From: a bacterium
GTDB lineage: Bacteria; Bacillota_I; Bacilli_A; RFN20; CAG-826
Reading direction: 5' to 3'
Assembly: GCA_004561785.1 (NCBI GenBank)
Contig: SFUB01000044.1
Location: 1 to 10,775, forward strand
DNA length: 10,775 nt
Part shown: piece by piece, positions 1-5,869 of the stretch
Numbering within the stretch: the first letter of the stretch is position 1
Layout of the letters: each line of letters begins with the position of its first letter
Program-made: the position numbers and the translations under genes
The notes under the pieces: generated by a model
Database searches by the model: none
Told to the model about the DNA's origin: nothing
What the model saw: only the letters and a program-made list of their open reading frames with translations

Positions 1-1530
1 TACATCATGGACCCTGAGGAGGTCGACGCCGAGGACATGAAGCGCGCACGCGTGTGGTACGTCGGGAGTTCCCAAGAACTATTGAATTACTACACGAAGC
101 AAAACGCCGGAGGGTTCGCAAGAAACCCCGTATACGACCGCAACGAGGCGAATTACTTTTGGGGGATATCCCCAACCGAGGGCCACATCAAGCGCGTCCA
201 TTCGGGGGTTCCGAGGGCCATAGTGGACACGCTGTGCAACGCCGTTGGGATTCCGGATGTCTCGGCGTCGGACGCGTCGGGGAAATACGACCTTTCGGAA
301 CTCATCCTCAGGACGGGGTTCAAGAAAATCTACATGCAACAGCAACTGCCTTTGACGATGGCAATCGGCTGGGGAGCGTGGAAAATCGTGGTTGACCCGG
401 ACAAGAAACTGAGCGATTGGCCGATTTTGCAGTTCTATGAGGCGAAAGACGTCGAGTTCGTGGTCAAAAGCGGAATCACTATAGGGGTCATCTTCAAGAA
501 TTATTACAAATACGGGAGGAACGACTACCTGCTCCTTGAGACCAGGAGAATCAACGAGAAAGGGAATTCGGCCATCGAGTACGAGTTGTTCCGGCTCGAC
601 AAAAACGACGAGGTGCATGAGGTGCCGATGGAAACGATTCCGGCGCTGGCGGGTCTTCGGGACGTCGAGATTCCAGGGTACAAGCACATCCTGGCCGTGC
701 CATGCCGGTTCTTCTTCGACCCCAACAACCCGAATTACGGAAGGTCAATTTACTACGGGAAGTACGACTTGTTCGACGACTTGGACCAGTCTCTTTCCCA
801 GCGGTCGCAAACATGCCGTGTCTCCACCCCGGTAGAGTATTACGCGAAGGACGTCCTTGAGCGCAACGCGGACGGAAGCCCCAACACGCAAAAGGTGTAC
901 AACCGCCAGTACGTGATGAAGGACGGCATCCCCGACGGGGACGGGAAGGTCGACAATTCCATCCAAACCACCCAGCCGGTCCTGAACTTCGACCAGTACT
1001 CTCAGGAGCAAAAGGCAATCCTCGACTTCATACTGACGGGCATTTTGTCTCCTGCGACCATGGGCATCGACGTGGCCAAGAAGGACAATGCCGACGCGCA
1101 AAGGGAGAAAGAGAAGGTCACAATAATGACCCGGAATACAATCATCGAGTCCGAGACCCAAATCGTAAAGGAGCTGTTTAGGCTCCTCATGGCCATGAAA
1201 GACTACATGGACGGGAAGGGAATCCCGCTCCAGGATTACGACGTGAGCGTGAAGTTCTGCGAATTCGCGAACCCGTCGTTCGAAGGGCTGTCGCAAACCC
1301 TCTTGCCCATGTGGCAGGCTGGCGCGATTTCGGACGAGATGTTCGTGAACAAACTGTACGGCGACTCGCTTAGCAAGGAAGAGAAAGAAAAGGAAATCGC
1401 CGCCCTGAAGGAAAGCAAGGAGCGCGACAACCTCATGAACGGAGACTTTGAGAATGCTGAAAACGGACCTTCAATCGGTTTGGCGCCGCAAGGACGAGAC
1501 GATTTCGCTCCTGAGGAAGGCGAGCGATAA
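1..1530 (+). CDS. Phage portal protein, A118-like family (5' end probably outside the window)
   Basis: Portal proteins form the dodecameric ring at one capsid vertex through which DNA is packaged and to which the tail connector attaches. The reading frame is open to the window edge. The first ATG is at position 7, but no ribosome binding site can be seen in the six bases before it, so the true start may lie upstream. From ATG 7 the product is 507 residues, close to the roughly 500 usual for SPP1/A118-type portals. The segment from about residue 348 (SPATMGIDVAKK, then DNADAQREKEK) resembles the conserved region of A118-type portals that I recall from Gram-positive phages. The N-terminal part (RARVWYVGSSQELLNYYT) fits the portal N-terminal helix, and the C-terminus is acidic and probably disordered. 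The 3' end overlaps the next gene by 77 bases. Terminase would be expected upstream. The identification comes from motif recall, not a search. Confidence 0.88.
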   Translation, partial: YIMDPEEVDAEDMKRARVWYVGSSQELLNYYTKQNAGGFARNPVYDRNEANYFWGISPTEGHIKRVHSGVPRAIVDTLCNAVGIPDVSASDASGKYDLSELILRTGFKKIYMQQQLPLTMAIGWGAWKIVVDPDKKLSDWPILQFYEAKDVEFVVKSGITIGVIFKNYYKYGRNDYLLLETRRINEKGNSAIEYELFRLDKNDEVHEVPMETIPALAGLRDVEIPGYKHILAVPCRFFFDPNNPNYGRSIYYGKYDLFDDLDQSLSQRSQTCRVSTPVEYYAKDVLERNADGSPNTQKVYNRQYVMKDGIPDGDGKVDNSIQTTQPVLNFDQYSQEQKAILDFILTGILSPATMGIDVAKKDNADAQREKEKVTIMTRNTIIESETQIVKELFRLLMAMKDYMDGKGIPLQDYDVSVKFCEFANPSFEGLSQTLLPMWQAGAISDEMFVNKLYGDSLSKEEKEKEIAALKESKERDNLMNGDFENAENGPSIGLAPQGRDDFAPEEGER

Positions 1531-2443
1531 CTACATCTCTCAGGTATACGCCGGGATTTCGAAGGGGAAAACCGCGAAGGAGATATGCGCCGACGTGCGC
1601 AAGTGCACGCTCAGGAACATGGCCCTCGGATATCCGTACGACAAAAAAGCCGAGCAATATGCCATGAGGCTGGCCGTCAAGGCCAAGAAAAAACAGCCTC
1701 AGTCGGCTTCGGGAGCGTTGGCGCTGAGCCTATTCGCCATCGATTTCCTCCAAAAGGAGGAGGCGTTCGAGGGGACGATGTCGCTCTCGTTCGACTACGC
1801 CAGGAAGATGGAGTCGGAAGACAAAGTCGCCATCATCGAGGCGTCGTTCCAGGACGAGGAAAGAAAATCCGCCGAGCGCGCGAAATCCGCGATGAAGCGG
1901 TCACTTCCTGAGCCTTGGCAACAGGCCAAGATATTCTATTTGGCGAGCAAGCACGGAGACTGCGCCGAGGACCACAAGGATTACCAGGGGAAACTCTATT
2001 ACAACCGGTTTTGGCGCAGGTGCGTCAAAAGCAAAAAGGGGCGCAAGGCCGTAGAGGCGTTCATCCAAAGGAAGAGAATGCGCTCCGTGCAATGGGTAAT
2101 CGGCAGGCCGGCGTGGTTCATCACGCGACCGAATTGCCGGCATTACTTCGAGGAAATCTCGGCCGGAGAGGCGATGGACATACCGGCAAACGAACTGCTC
2201 ATCGACCGTGAGATGGACGCGGCCGAAGGAAGAAGGGACTCATCGCAAACGATACGGCACAGCATCAACGAAGGCTGGTACACGGAGCAAAACGTGAGGA
2301 ACATCATCAAAAAATACAAAGAGAGGCTCGCGTACCATCAGGCGCTTTACGAAAAAGCCAAGAACGAGAGGCTGAAGGGCTACATCGACAAAGACCGGAG
2401 GCTCATTCAAAAATGGTCCTCGTACTTGCGAAGCAAATTCTAG
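1454..2443 (+). CDS. Phage minor capsid protein (Phage_min_cap2 / MuF-like head morphogenesis)
   Basis: The product is 329 residues from ATG 1454. That start is preferred over the in-frame TTG at 1448 because GGAG at 1441-1444 lies 9 bases before ATG 1454 but only 3 before the TTG. The N-terminal half is helical and lysine-rich. The second half carries the signature of this family: H167 and H174 in HGDCAEDH, followed by YQGK at 177-180, and then the TRPNCRHYF segment with C228 and H230. The spaced His, Cys and His residues are typical of MuF and Phage_min_cap2 proteins and may bind metal, which is an inference. The C-terminal 90 residues are helical and basic. Such proteins sit next to the portal gene, enter the capsid in few copies and help head morphogenesis or accompany ejected DNA. 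The 77-base overlap with the portal gene implies translational coupling. No separate toxin domain is visible. Confidence 0.85.
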   Translation: MLKTDLQSVWRRKDETISLLRKASDNYISQVYAGISKGKTAKEICADVRKCTLRNMALGYPYDKKAEQYAMRLAVKAKKKQPQSASGALALSLFAIDFLQKEEAFEGTMSLSFDYARKMESEDKVAIIEASFQDEERKSAERAKSAMKRSLPEPWQQAKIFYLASKHGDCAEDHKDYQGKLYYNRFWRRCVKSKKGRKAVEAFIQRKRMRSVQWVIGRPAWFITRPNCRHYFEEISAGEAMDIPANELLIDREMDAAEGRRDSSQTIRHSINEGWYTEQNVRNIIKKYKERLAYHQALYEKAKNERLKGYIDKDRRLIQKWSSYLRSKF

Positions 2444-2461
2444 CGCGCTAATATGGGGCCA
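2426..2461 (+). promoter_or_regulatory. Candidate promoter for the scaffold-capsid unit
   Basis: TTGCGA (2426-2431, four of six matches to TTGACA) is followed after 17 bases by TAATAT (2449-2454). The predicted transcription start is the A at 2461, which gives a 24-base leader before the scaffold ATG. The -10 box lies in the 41-base gap between the minor capsid and scaffold genes, while the -35 box lies inside the end of the minor capsid gene. The next terminator is after the capsid gene, so this promoter would define a capsid-only transcript. Spacing and position support it, but it is a by-eye prediction. Confidence 0.5.
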
Positions 2462-2484
2462 CTAAGAAACGAGGTAACACTTTC

Positions 2485-3084
2485 ATGGCGGAAGACGAAA
2501 AAATGGCAGGCAACGTCGTCCCGGAGACTGCCGCCGGGGAACAAACGGCTTCGAATCAGGAAGGCGAGGGCAATGGGAACGACCCAGCCGGCGAGGGTGA
2601 GAAGCAAGACTTCCAACAGCAGGAAACTTCGCGGAGTTACACGCAGGAGCAGGTGAACGAGATAGTGCGCGGGAGGCTCGAAAGGGCCAGCAAAGCGTTC
2701 TATGACCGCTATGGCGTGTCCGGGGAGAAAGAGCTGGATGAACTGGTCGGGATGGCTCAGGCGTATCAGACGATGAAGTCGCGGTACGACGCGATGCAGG
2801 CCGACAACAAGAGCTTGAAAGAGCAAATCATGTTCCACGCGAACGGGGTCTTGCCCGAAAGGGAAGACGACGTGCGCACCTACTTCAAGGGAAAAGGCTT
2901 GGAGATGTCGGACGAAGCGCTGAAGCAGGTCCTAATCTCACATCCTGAATGGCTTGCGCAGGCCAGCAAGCCGGCACCGACCACGACTATCGTGCCGTTG
3001 GGAGGGCAGGCGGAGGATGAAGAGAAGCCGGACCCGGAGGCGGAGGCCGCCAAGATGTTCGGCCTAAGCCACTTCGTCAATTGA
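2485..3084 (+). CDS. Capsid assembly scaffolding protein
   Basis: Scaffolding proteins guide capsid protein into a correctly sized procapsid and then leave or are cleaved. This 199-residue acidic product sits just upstream of the capsid gene, the usual position. Residues 1-50 are low-complexity (E, G, Q, N rich). Residues 52-68 (YTQEQVNEIVRGRLERA) match the start of the helical region I recall from many Gram-positive phage scaffolds, and the helix with coiled-coil character continues to about residue 125. A proline/threonine linker and an acidic stretch lead to a C-terminal AAKMFGL motif followed by SHFVN. Scaffold C-termini commonly bind the capsid protein. GAGG at 2471-2474 lies 10 bases before ATG 2485. 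An alternative in-frame ATG exists at codon 7. No protease gene is seen in the window, so the scaffold may leave intact or be cut by an enzyme encoded elsewhere. Confidence 0.82.
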   Translation: MAEDEKMAGNVVPETAAGEQTASNQEGEGNGNDPAGEGEKQDFQQQETSRSYTQEQVNEIVRGRLERASKAFYDRYGVSGEKELDELVGMAQAYQTMKSRYDAMQADNKSLKEQIMFHANGVLPEREDDVRTYFKGKGLEMSDEALKQVLISHPEWLAQASKPAPTTTIVPLGGQAEDEEKPDPEAEAAKMFGLSHFVN

Positions 3085-3101
3085 AAGGAAACACCGAAAC
3101 G
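3082..3101 (+). promoter_or_regulatory. Ribosome binding leader of the small acidic protein gene
   Basis: GAAAGGAAA is followed by a purine- and C-rich spacer, with about 12 bases from GGA to the ATG. The layout repeats almost exactly before the capsid gene (3361-3380), which suggests either duplication of a translation-enhancing leader or strong selection on it. It decides the start at 3102 over TTG 3081. Confidence 0.5.
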
Positions 3102-3356
3102 ATGGAAGAAGAAAAACAGCAACCCATCCAAAGCCAAGCCCCAGCGATGGACGTCGAAAAAATCGTCCAGGGATTGCGCGAGCAAGGCTTGAAGGATGAG
3201 CAAATCGCCGCCGCCCTCGACCAAATGGTCAAGGAAGGCAAAATGGCGCAGGAAGACGCCGAAAAAGCCAAAATGCTTCTTAAGAAAGGGCAAGAAGAAA
3301 ACCCCGAAAACGAAGAGAAGGAAGCAGAAAGGCTGTTCGGAATGAAATTCATTTAA
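3102..3356 (+). CDS. Small acidic helical protein between scaffold and capsid (possible auxiliary scaffold)
   Basis: This 84-residue product is read from ATG 3102. An in-frame TTG at 3081 overlaps the scaffold stop, but GAAAGGAAA (3083-3091) upstream of ATG 3102 closely matches the leader of the capsid gene, so ATG 3102 is preferred. Residues 16-62 look like two or three short charged helices (MDVEKIVQGLREQGL, DEQIAAALDQMV, EDAEKAKMLLKK). An acidic linker follows, and the protein ends with EAERLFGMKFI. That ending resembles the scaffold ending AAKMFGLSHFVN, which suggests that both proteins bind the same site on the capsid protein. I do not recognise the family. It could be an auxiliary scaffold, a head-size factor or a minor head protein. 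Codon choice resembles that of the capsid gene. Confidence 0.75.
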   Translation: MEEEKQQPIQSQAPAMDVEKIVQGLREQGLKDEQIAAALDQMVKEGKMAQEDAEKAKMLLKKGQEENPENEEKEAERLFGMKFI

Positions 3357-3360
3357 TCTC

Positions 3361-3380
3361 GAAAGGAAATCAGCAAAACA
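3361..3380 (+). promoter_or_regulatory. Ribosome binding leader of the major capsid gene
   Basis: GAAAGGAAA (3361-3369) followed by an A-rich unstructured spacer precedes ATG 3381, with about 13 bases between GGA and ATG. This spacing is longer than the 8-9 bases seen before genes at 5862 and 10629. The sequence resembles the leader of the preceding gene at most positions. Confidence 0.5.
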
Positions 3381-4643
3381 ATGGCTAACGTTTTTTCTAG
3401 AATTGAGAAATACATGACCAAAGCGGTTGACACCGTTTTGGCCACCGAATCCAAAACCGCAATCTTGGAGAACGGCTCCAAGTACATCGACGTCAATTTC
3501 GACGAAGCCGGATACGTCAAACTCGCCGAGATTCTCATGGACGGCTTGTCCGATTACTACCGGGCCAATTCGTCCAGCGACGACAACGTCGCCTACACCA
3601 ACAGGAACGCCGGGGGGAAGCGGGACGGCTACCACGTCGGGAACACCTCCCTCAAATGGAGAATCTACCCCCTCACCCAAGACCGCGGGAAGCAGTTCCA
3701 AATCGACGAAATGGACAATGAGGAGACCGCCGGCTTGCTCATCGCGAACCTGCTCACCGAATTCCTCAGGACCCACGTCGTCCCCGAAATCGACGCCTAC
3801 CGCTTCTCCACCATCGCGGCCCACGCCTACACCTCTTTGGGCAACTTGGTGACCGAGACCCCGGTCACCACCAAAGGCGACGCGAACGAAATCACCCACC
3901 TGTGGAACAAAGCCTTCGAATGGCAAACCGAGCACGGCGTGTCCGAGGAAGAGCAGGTCATCTTCGTCTCCCCGGCCGTGTGGACCATTTGCGCGAACAC
4001 GCAGGAAATCTACAAGACCTTCACCGACAAGACCATCACCACCGAGCGGAACGTCGACTTCACCTTCAAGGCCTACATGGGCCGCCCAATCATCGTGGTC
4101 CCCAGCGACAGGTTCTTCGATAAAATCGTCATCGACCACGACAACGGCTTCAAGCCCGCGGAAGGCTCCAAGGTCATCAACTACATCGTTTGCTCGAAGA
4201 AGTGCATCGTGCCCATCGTGAAACTCAATAAGAGCAAAATCTTCGGCCCTGACATGAACCAGGACTTCGATGGGTATAAAATCAACTTCCGCCTATACCA
4301 CGACGTCGTCATCCCGAAGAACAAAATCGTCGGATGCTACGTTTCCTTGAGCACCAACGCGGCAAGCACCAAGACCTCCTTGCTCTCCGTCGCTCTCTCC
4401 AAGGGCGCGGCCGCCGACAATTACGTCCTTGACGGCGCTTACACCAACCCGGCCGGAATGCTCGGCGAGGTCATCTACAGCAAAACCGCGATTACCCTCG
4501 GCTCCACCCCCGTCTCTCCCAAGAAAGCGGTCGAAGGCGAGACCTTCGCGGTTGAGGCTTCCGCCACCACGCAGTACTTCGGGCTCATCGATGGCTCCGG
4601 CAAAGTCATCGCAATCAGCGGCTCCGTCGCATTGCCCAGGTAA
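3381..4643 (+). CDS. Major capsid protein, HK97 fold, with C-terminal extension
   Basis: This is the structural protein of the phage head, 420 residues. The N-terminus (MANVFSRIEKYMTKAVDTVLATES) begins directly without a long cleaved prodomain, which agrees with a separate scaffold gene. The region LTQDRGKQFQIDEMDNEE, followed by a helix ending in VPEIDAYRFSTIA, matches the E-loop to spine-helix region of HK97-like capsid proteins of Gram-positive phages. IIVVPSDRF and a later beta-rich stretch fit the A and P domains. The core appears to end near residue 322, and about 98 further residues form an extra small beta-rich domain that may project on the capsid surface. Codons are mostly C-ending (ACC, GCC, TCC, ATC), unlike the G-ending codons of neighbouring tail genes, as expected for a very highly expressed gene. 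A terminator follows immediately. Confidence 0.92.
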   Translation: MANVFSRIEKYMTKAVDTVLATESKTAILENGSKYIDVNFDEAGYVKLAEILMDGLSDYYRANSSSDDNVAYTNRNAGGKRDGYHVGNTSLKWRIYPLTQDRGKQFQIDEMDNEETAGLLIANLLTEFLRTHVVPEIDAYRFSTIAAHAYTSLGNLVTETPVTTKGDANEITHLWNKAFEWQTEHGVSEEEQVIFVSPAVWTICANTQEIYKTFTDKTITTERNVDFTFKAYMGRPIIVVPSDRFFDKIVIDHDNGFKPAEGSKVINYIVCSKKCIVPIVKLNKSKIFGPDMNQDFDGYKINFRLYHDVVIPKNKIVGCYVSLSTNAASTKTSLLSVALSKGAAADNYVLDGAYTNPAGMLGEVIYSKTAITLGSTPVSPKKAVEGETFAVEASATTQYFGLIDGSGKVIAISGSVALPR

Positions 4644-4662
4644 AACACCAATCCGCCACGTT

Positions 4663-4690
4663 GCCCCCGCCTTTCGACGGGGGCTTTTAT
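4663..4690 (+). terminator. Rho-independent terminator after the capsid gene
   Basis: GCCCCCG (4663-4669) pairs with CGGGGGC (4678-4684) to form a seven-base-pair, all G-C stem with an eight-base loop, followed by TTTTAT. It lies 19 bases after the capsid stop codon, closes the scaffold-capsid unit and abuts a promoter-like sequence for the next genes. Confidence 0.88.
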
Positions 4691-4720
4691 ATGCCTGAAA
4701 AGGGAATTATAATGGCCGCA
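4686..4720 (+). promoter_or_regulatory. Candidate promoter giving a leaderless connector/tail mRNA
   Basis: A perfect TATAAT (4708-4713) ends six bases before ATG 4720, which puts the expected transcription start on the A of the start codon. A weak -35 candidate, TTTATA (4686-4691), lies 16 bases upstream and overlaps the T-tract of the preceding terminator. The hexamer is followed by G, creating an out-of-frame ATG at 4712 that is read only on read-through transcripts. An SD-like AGGGA (4701-4705) falls inside the promoter spacer. The geometry is the same as that before ATG 10400. Confidence 0.55.
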
Positions 4721-5157
4721 TGGAACTCAATACCCGAAACATCACTTTGGACGACTTCCTCGACTGGAGCGGAATCGACCTGCGCGCTCAACTGAAAGGG
4801 GACGACAACCCAAGCAATTCGGCGCAGGCCTTCTTGGACAGGACGATGTATAGGCTCGAGTCGTACATCAACGCGACGTTCTACAGGAACGTGGACCGGG
4901 AGTATCCGACGTTCACGGATTACCAAAAGGAGCACTACAAGCACGCGTTGCTTGAGCAATGCCTATACGTGTTCAAGAACGGGGACATCTCAGCGGATTC
5001 CGGATATGACCCGGAGCACGGGGAAGTGGCTTCGAATTCGACGCTTGCGCAGAAAAACATAGCGCCGAACGCCAAAACCGAACTCATCCTATGCGGGCTT
5101 TGGTGCAGGAAGATAAAACCGCGCAGGGGGCGGTTTTGGGACGAATACCTATGGTGA
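4720..5157 (+). CDS. Head-tail connector (adaptor) protein, gp6/gp15-like
   Basis: Adaptor proteins of this kind form a ring below the portal and join the head to the tail or to the stopper ring. The product is 145 residues, in the usual size range. The opening ITLDDFLDWSGIDLRAQLKG followed by DDNPSNSAQAFLDR, then an aromatic-rich helix and the segment YQKEHYKHALLEQCLYVFKNGDIS, resembles adaptors that I recall from Gram-positive phages in this exact gene position. It ends with a basic tail (CRKIKPRRGRFWDEYLW) that could contact DNA or the portal clip. ATG 4720 is chosen because it continues the conserved N-terminus. The ATG at 4712 is out of frame and gives only a 27-codon peptide. The 3' end overlaps the next gene by seven bases. 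Confidence 0.82.
   Translation: MELNTRNITLDDFLDWSGIDLRAQLKGDDNPSNSAQAFLDRTMYRLESYINATFYRNVDREYPTFTDYQKEHYKHALLEQCLYVFKNGDISADSGYDPEHGEVASNSTLAQKNIAPNAKTELILCGLWCRKIKPRRGRFWDEYLW
5115..5137 (+). other. Perfect hairpin just before the 5151 start codon
   Basis: AAAACCGC (5115-5122) and GCGGTTTT (5130-5137) form an eight-base-pair stem with a seven-base G-rich loop inside the end of the connector gene. It ends 13 bases before ATG 5151, where no strong Shine-Dalgarno sequence is present. It could shape coupled translation of the next gene, or be chance within Lys-Pro-Arg-Arg-Gly-Arg-Phe codons. Confidence 0.35.
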
Positions 5158-5510
5158 ACATCTATGCTTCGAGGCGAGGCGCCTACGAGAAATGCGCGTG
5201 GCTCAAGAGGGACGAGTCGAAAAACCGGGACCCCGAATGGGCCAAGAAGCCGACGGGGGTGTTCTATGCGACTGAAGAGAACCCTGAGTACGGAAGCGAC
5301 TCGAATGTGCTGGGCACGTTCTCGGCCGACACGTCAACCATCACCCTCAGGACGTCGGACGACGTGGAGGGGATTACGACGGACGATTTGGTGAGGTACG
5401 ACGACAGGGACTGGGTCGTAACCGGGTTGTCCCTCAAGAAGGTGAAGCAACGGAGCGAATTCTGCCGGAAGTCCCAATACGTGACCTATATGACGCTTCG
5501 GGGGCTTTGA
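5151..5510 (+). CDS. Head closure (stopper) protein, SPP1 gp16-like
   Basis: Stopper proteins form the ring that retains packaged DNA until ejection. The product is 119 residues from ATG 5151, which overlaps the preceding gene by seven bases; GTG 5154 is the alternative start. The N-terminus (MVNIYASRRGAYEKCAWLKR) and the C-terminal beta-rich part, with TTDDLVRYDDRDWVVTGLS then KKVKQRSEFCRKSQYVTYMTL, fit the small beta-barrel of head-closure proteins, which often includes a D-x-V-x-Y/x-W-x-V strand pair. Position directly after the adaptor supports the call. The preceding hairpin and GGGA at 5138-5141 suggest coupled translation. The family cannot be confirmed without a profile search. Confidence 0.68.
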   Translation: MVNIYASRRGAYEKCAWLKRDESKNRDPEWAKKPTGVFYATEENPEYGSDSNVLGTFSADTSTITLRTSDDVEGITTDDLVRYDDRDWVVTGLSLKKVKQRSEFCRKSQYVTYMTLRGL

Positions 5511-5512
5511 CG

Positions 5513-5869
5513 ATGAAGGTCACGGACGAGATGGTCGAAAGGCTGGCGTCCATGATTCGGGACGCGGTGCGCGACGACTTCGAGACGATACACCTGACGG
5601 GAAGGCTTAGGGACACCGTGACGGTCGAAAGGTCGCATGATGGAGAGGTCGTCGTGAACATCCCGGCCGAGGCTTACGACTTGGGGAAGGCTCTTAGCAC
5701 GGGCGTAATCGTCCCTAGGCCGGACTTGGGGTCGTACGCGGAACTCGTCAACGAGACAGGCGGGTTGTCCGGAACGCATAAAGGCTACGTGGAAAGGGCA
5801 ATCGAAAGGGCCATAATCTCGTGGCTCAAATATTACGAAGTCAAAGCGGAGGTGCTGGAAGATGGATAG
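5513..5869 (+). CDS. HK97 gp10-like tail-component / connector protein
   Basis: The product is 118 residues from ATG 5513, two bases after the previous stop. In-frame TTG 5507 is less likely. A helical N-terminus (DEMVERLASMIRDAVRDDF) is followed by LTGRLRDTVTVER at 28-40, which matches the TGRLR-S/T motif usual in HK97 gp10-like proteins. A beta region and SYAELVNETGGL (74-85) follow, matching the region where YAxYVExG is typical. The helical C-terminus (GYVERAIERAIISWL) corresponds to the usual 'P-F-L-x-x-A' end region. HK97 gp10-like proteins sit between head closure and tail terminator in siphophages and lie at the head-tail joint. The overlap of eight bases with the next gene and an internal GGAGG near its end point to one polycistronic message. 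Confidence 0.7.
   Translation: MKVTDEMVERLASMIRDAVRDDFETIHLTGRLRDTVTVERSHDGEVVVNIPAEAYDLGKALSTGVIVPRPDLGSYAELVNETGGLSGTHKGYVERAIERAIISWLKYYEVKAEVLEDG

Noticed and set aside
551..1018. Minus-strand frame inside the portal gene
   Set aside because: The product is Arg/Ser/Pro/Gly-rich without any recognisable motif, and it is a frame shadow of the portal gene.
2453..2656. Plus-strand frame starting just before the scaffold gene
   Set aside because: It overlaps the scaffold N-terminus in another frame, has an Arg-rich product and no ribosome binding site; its ATG is part of the proposed -10 box.
3341..3353. Dyad AATGAA-A-TTCATT at the end of the small protein gene
   Set aside because: A one-base loop cannot form a hairpin; an operator is possible but nothing else supports it.
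3427..3852. Plus-strand frame inside the capsid gene
   Set aside because: It encodes a Ser/Thr/Pro-rich low-complexity string caused by the capsid codon pattern, with no ribosome binding site.
2880..4139. Long minus-strand open frame of 419 codons across scaffold, small protein and capsid genes
   Set aside because: It is antisense to three well-supported genes, its product is a repetitive V/G/D/F/L-rich string without motifs, and it exists because C-ending codons leave few stops on the other strand.
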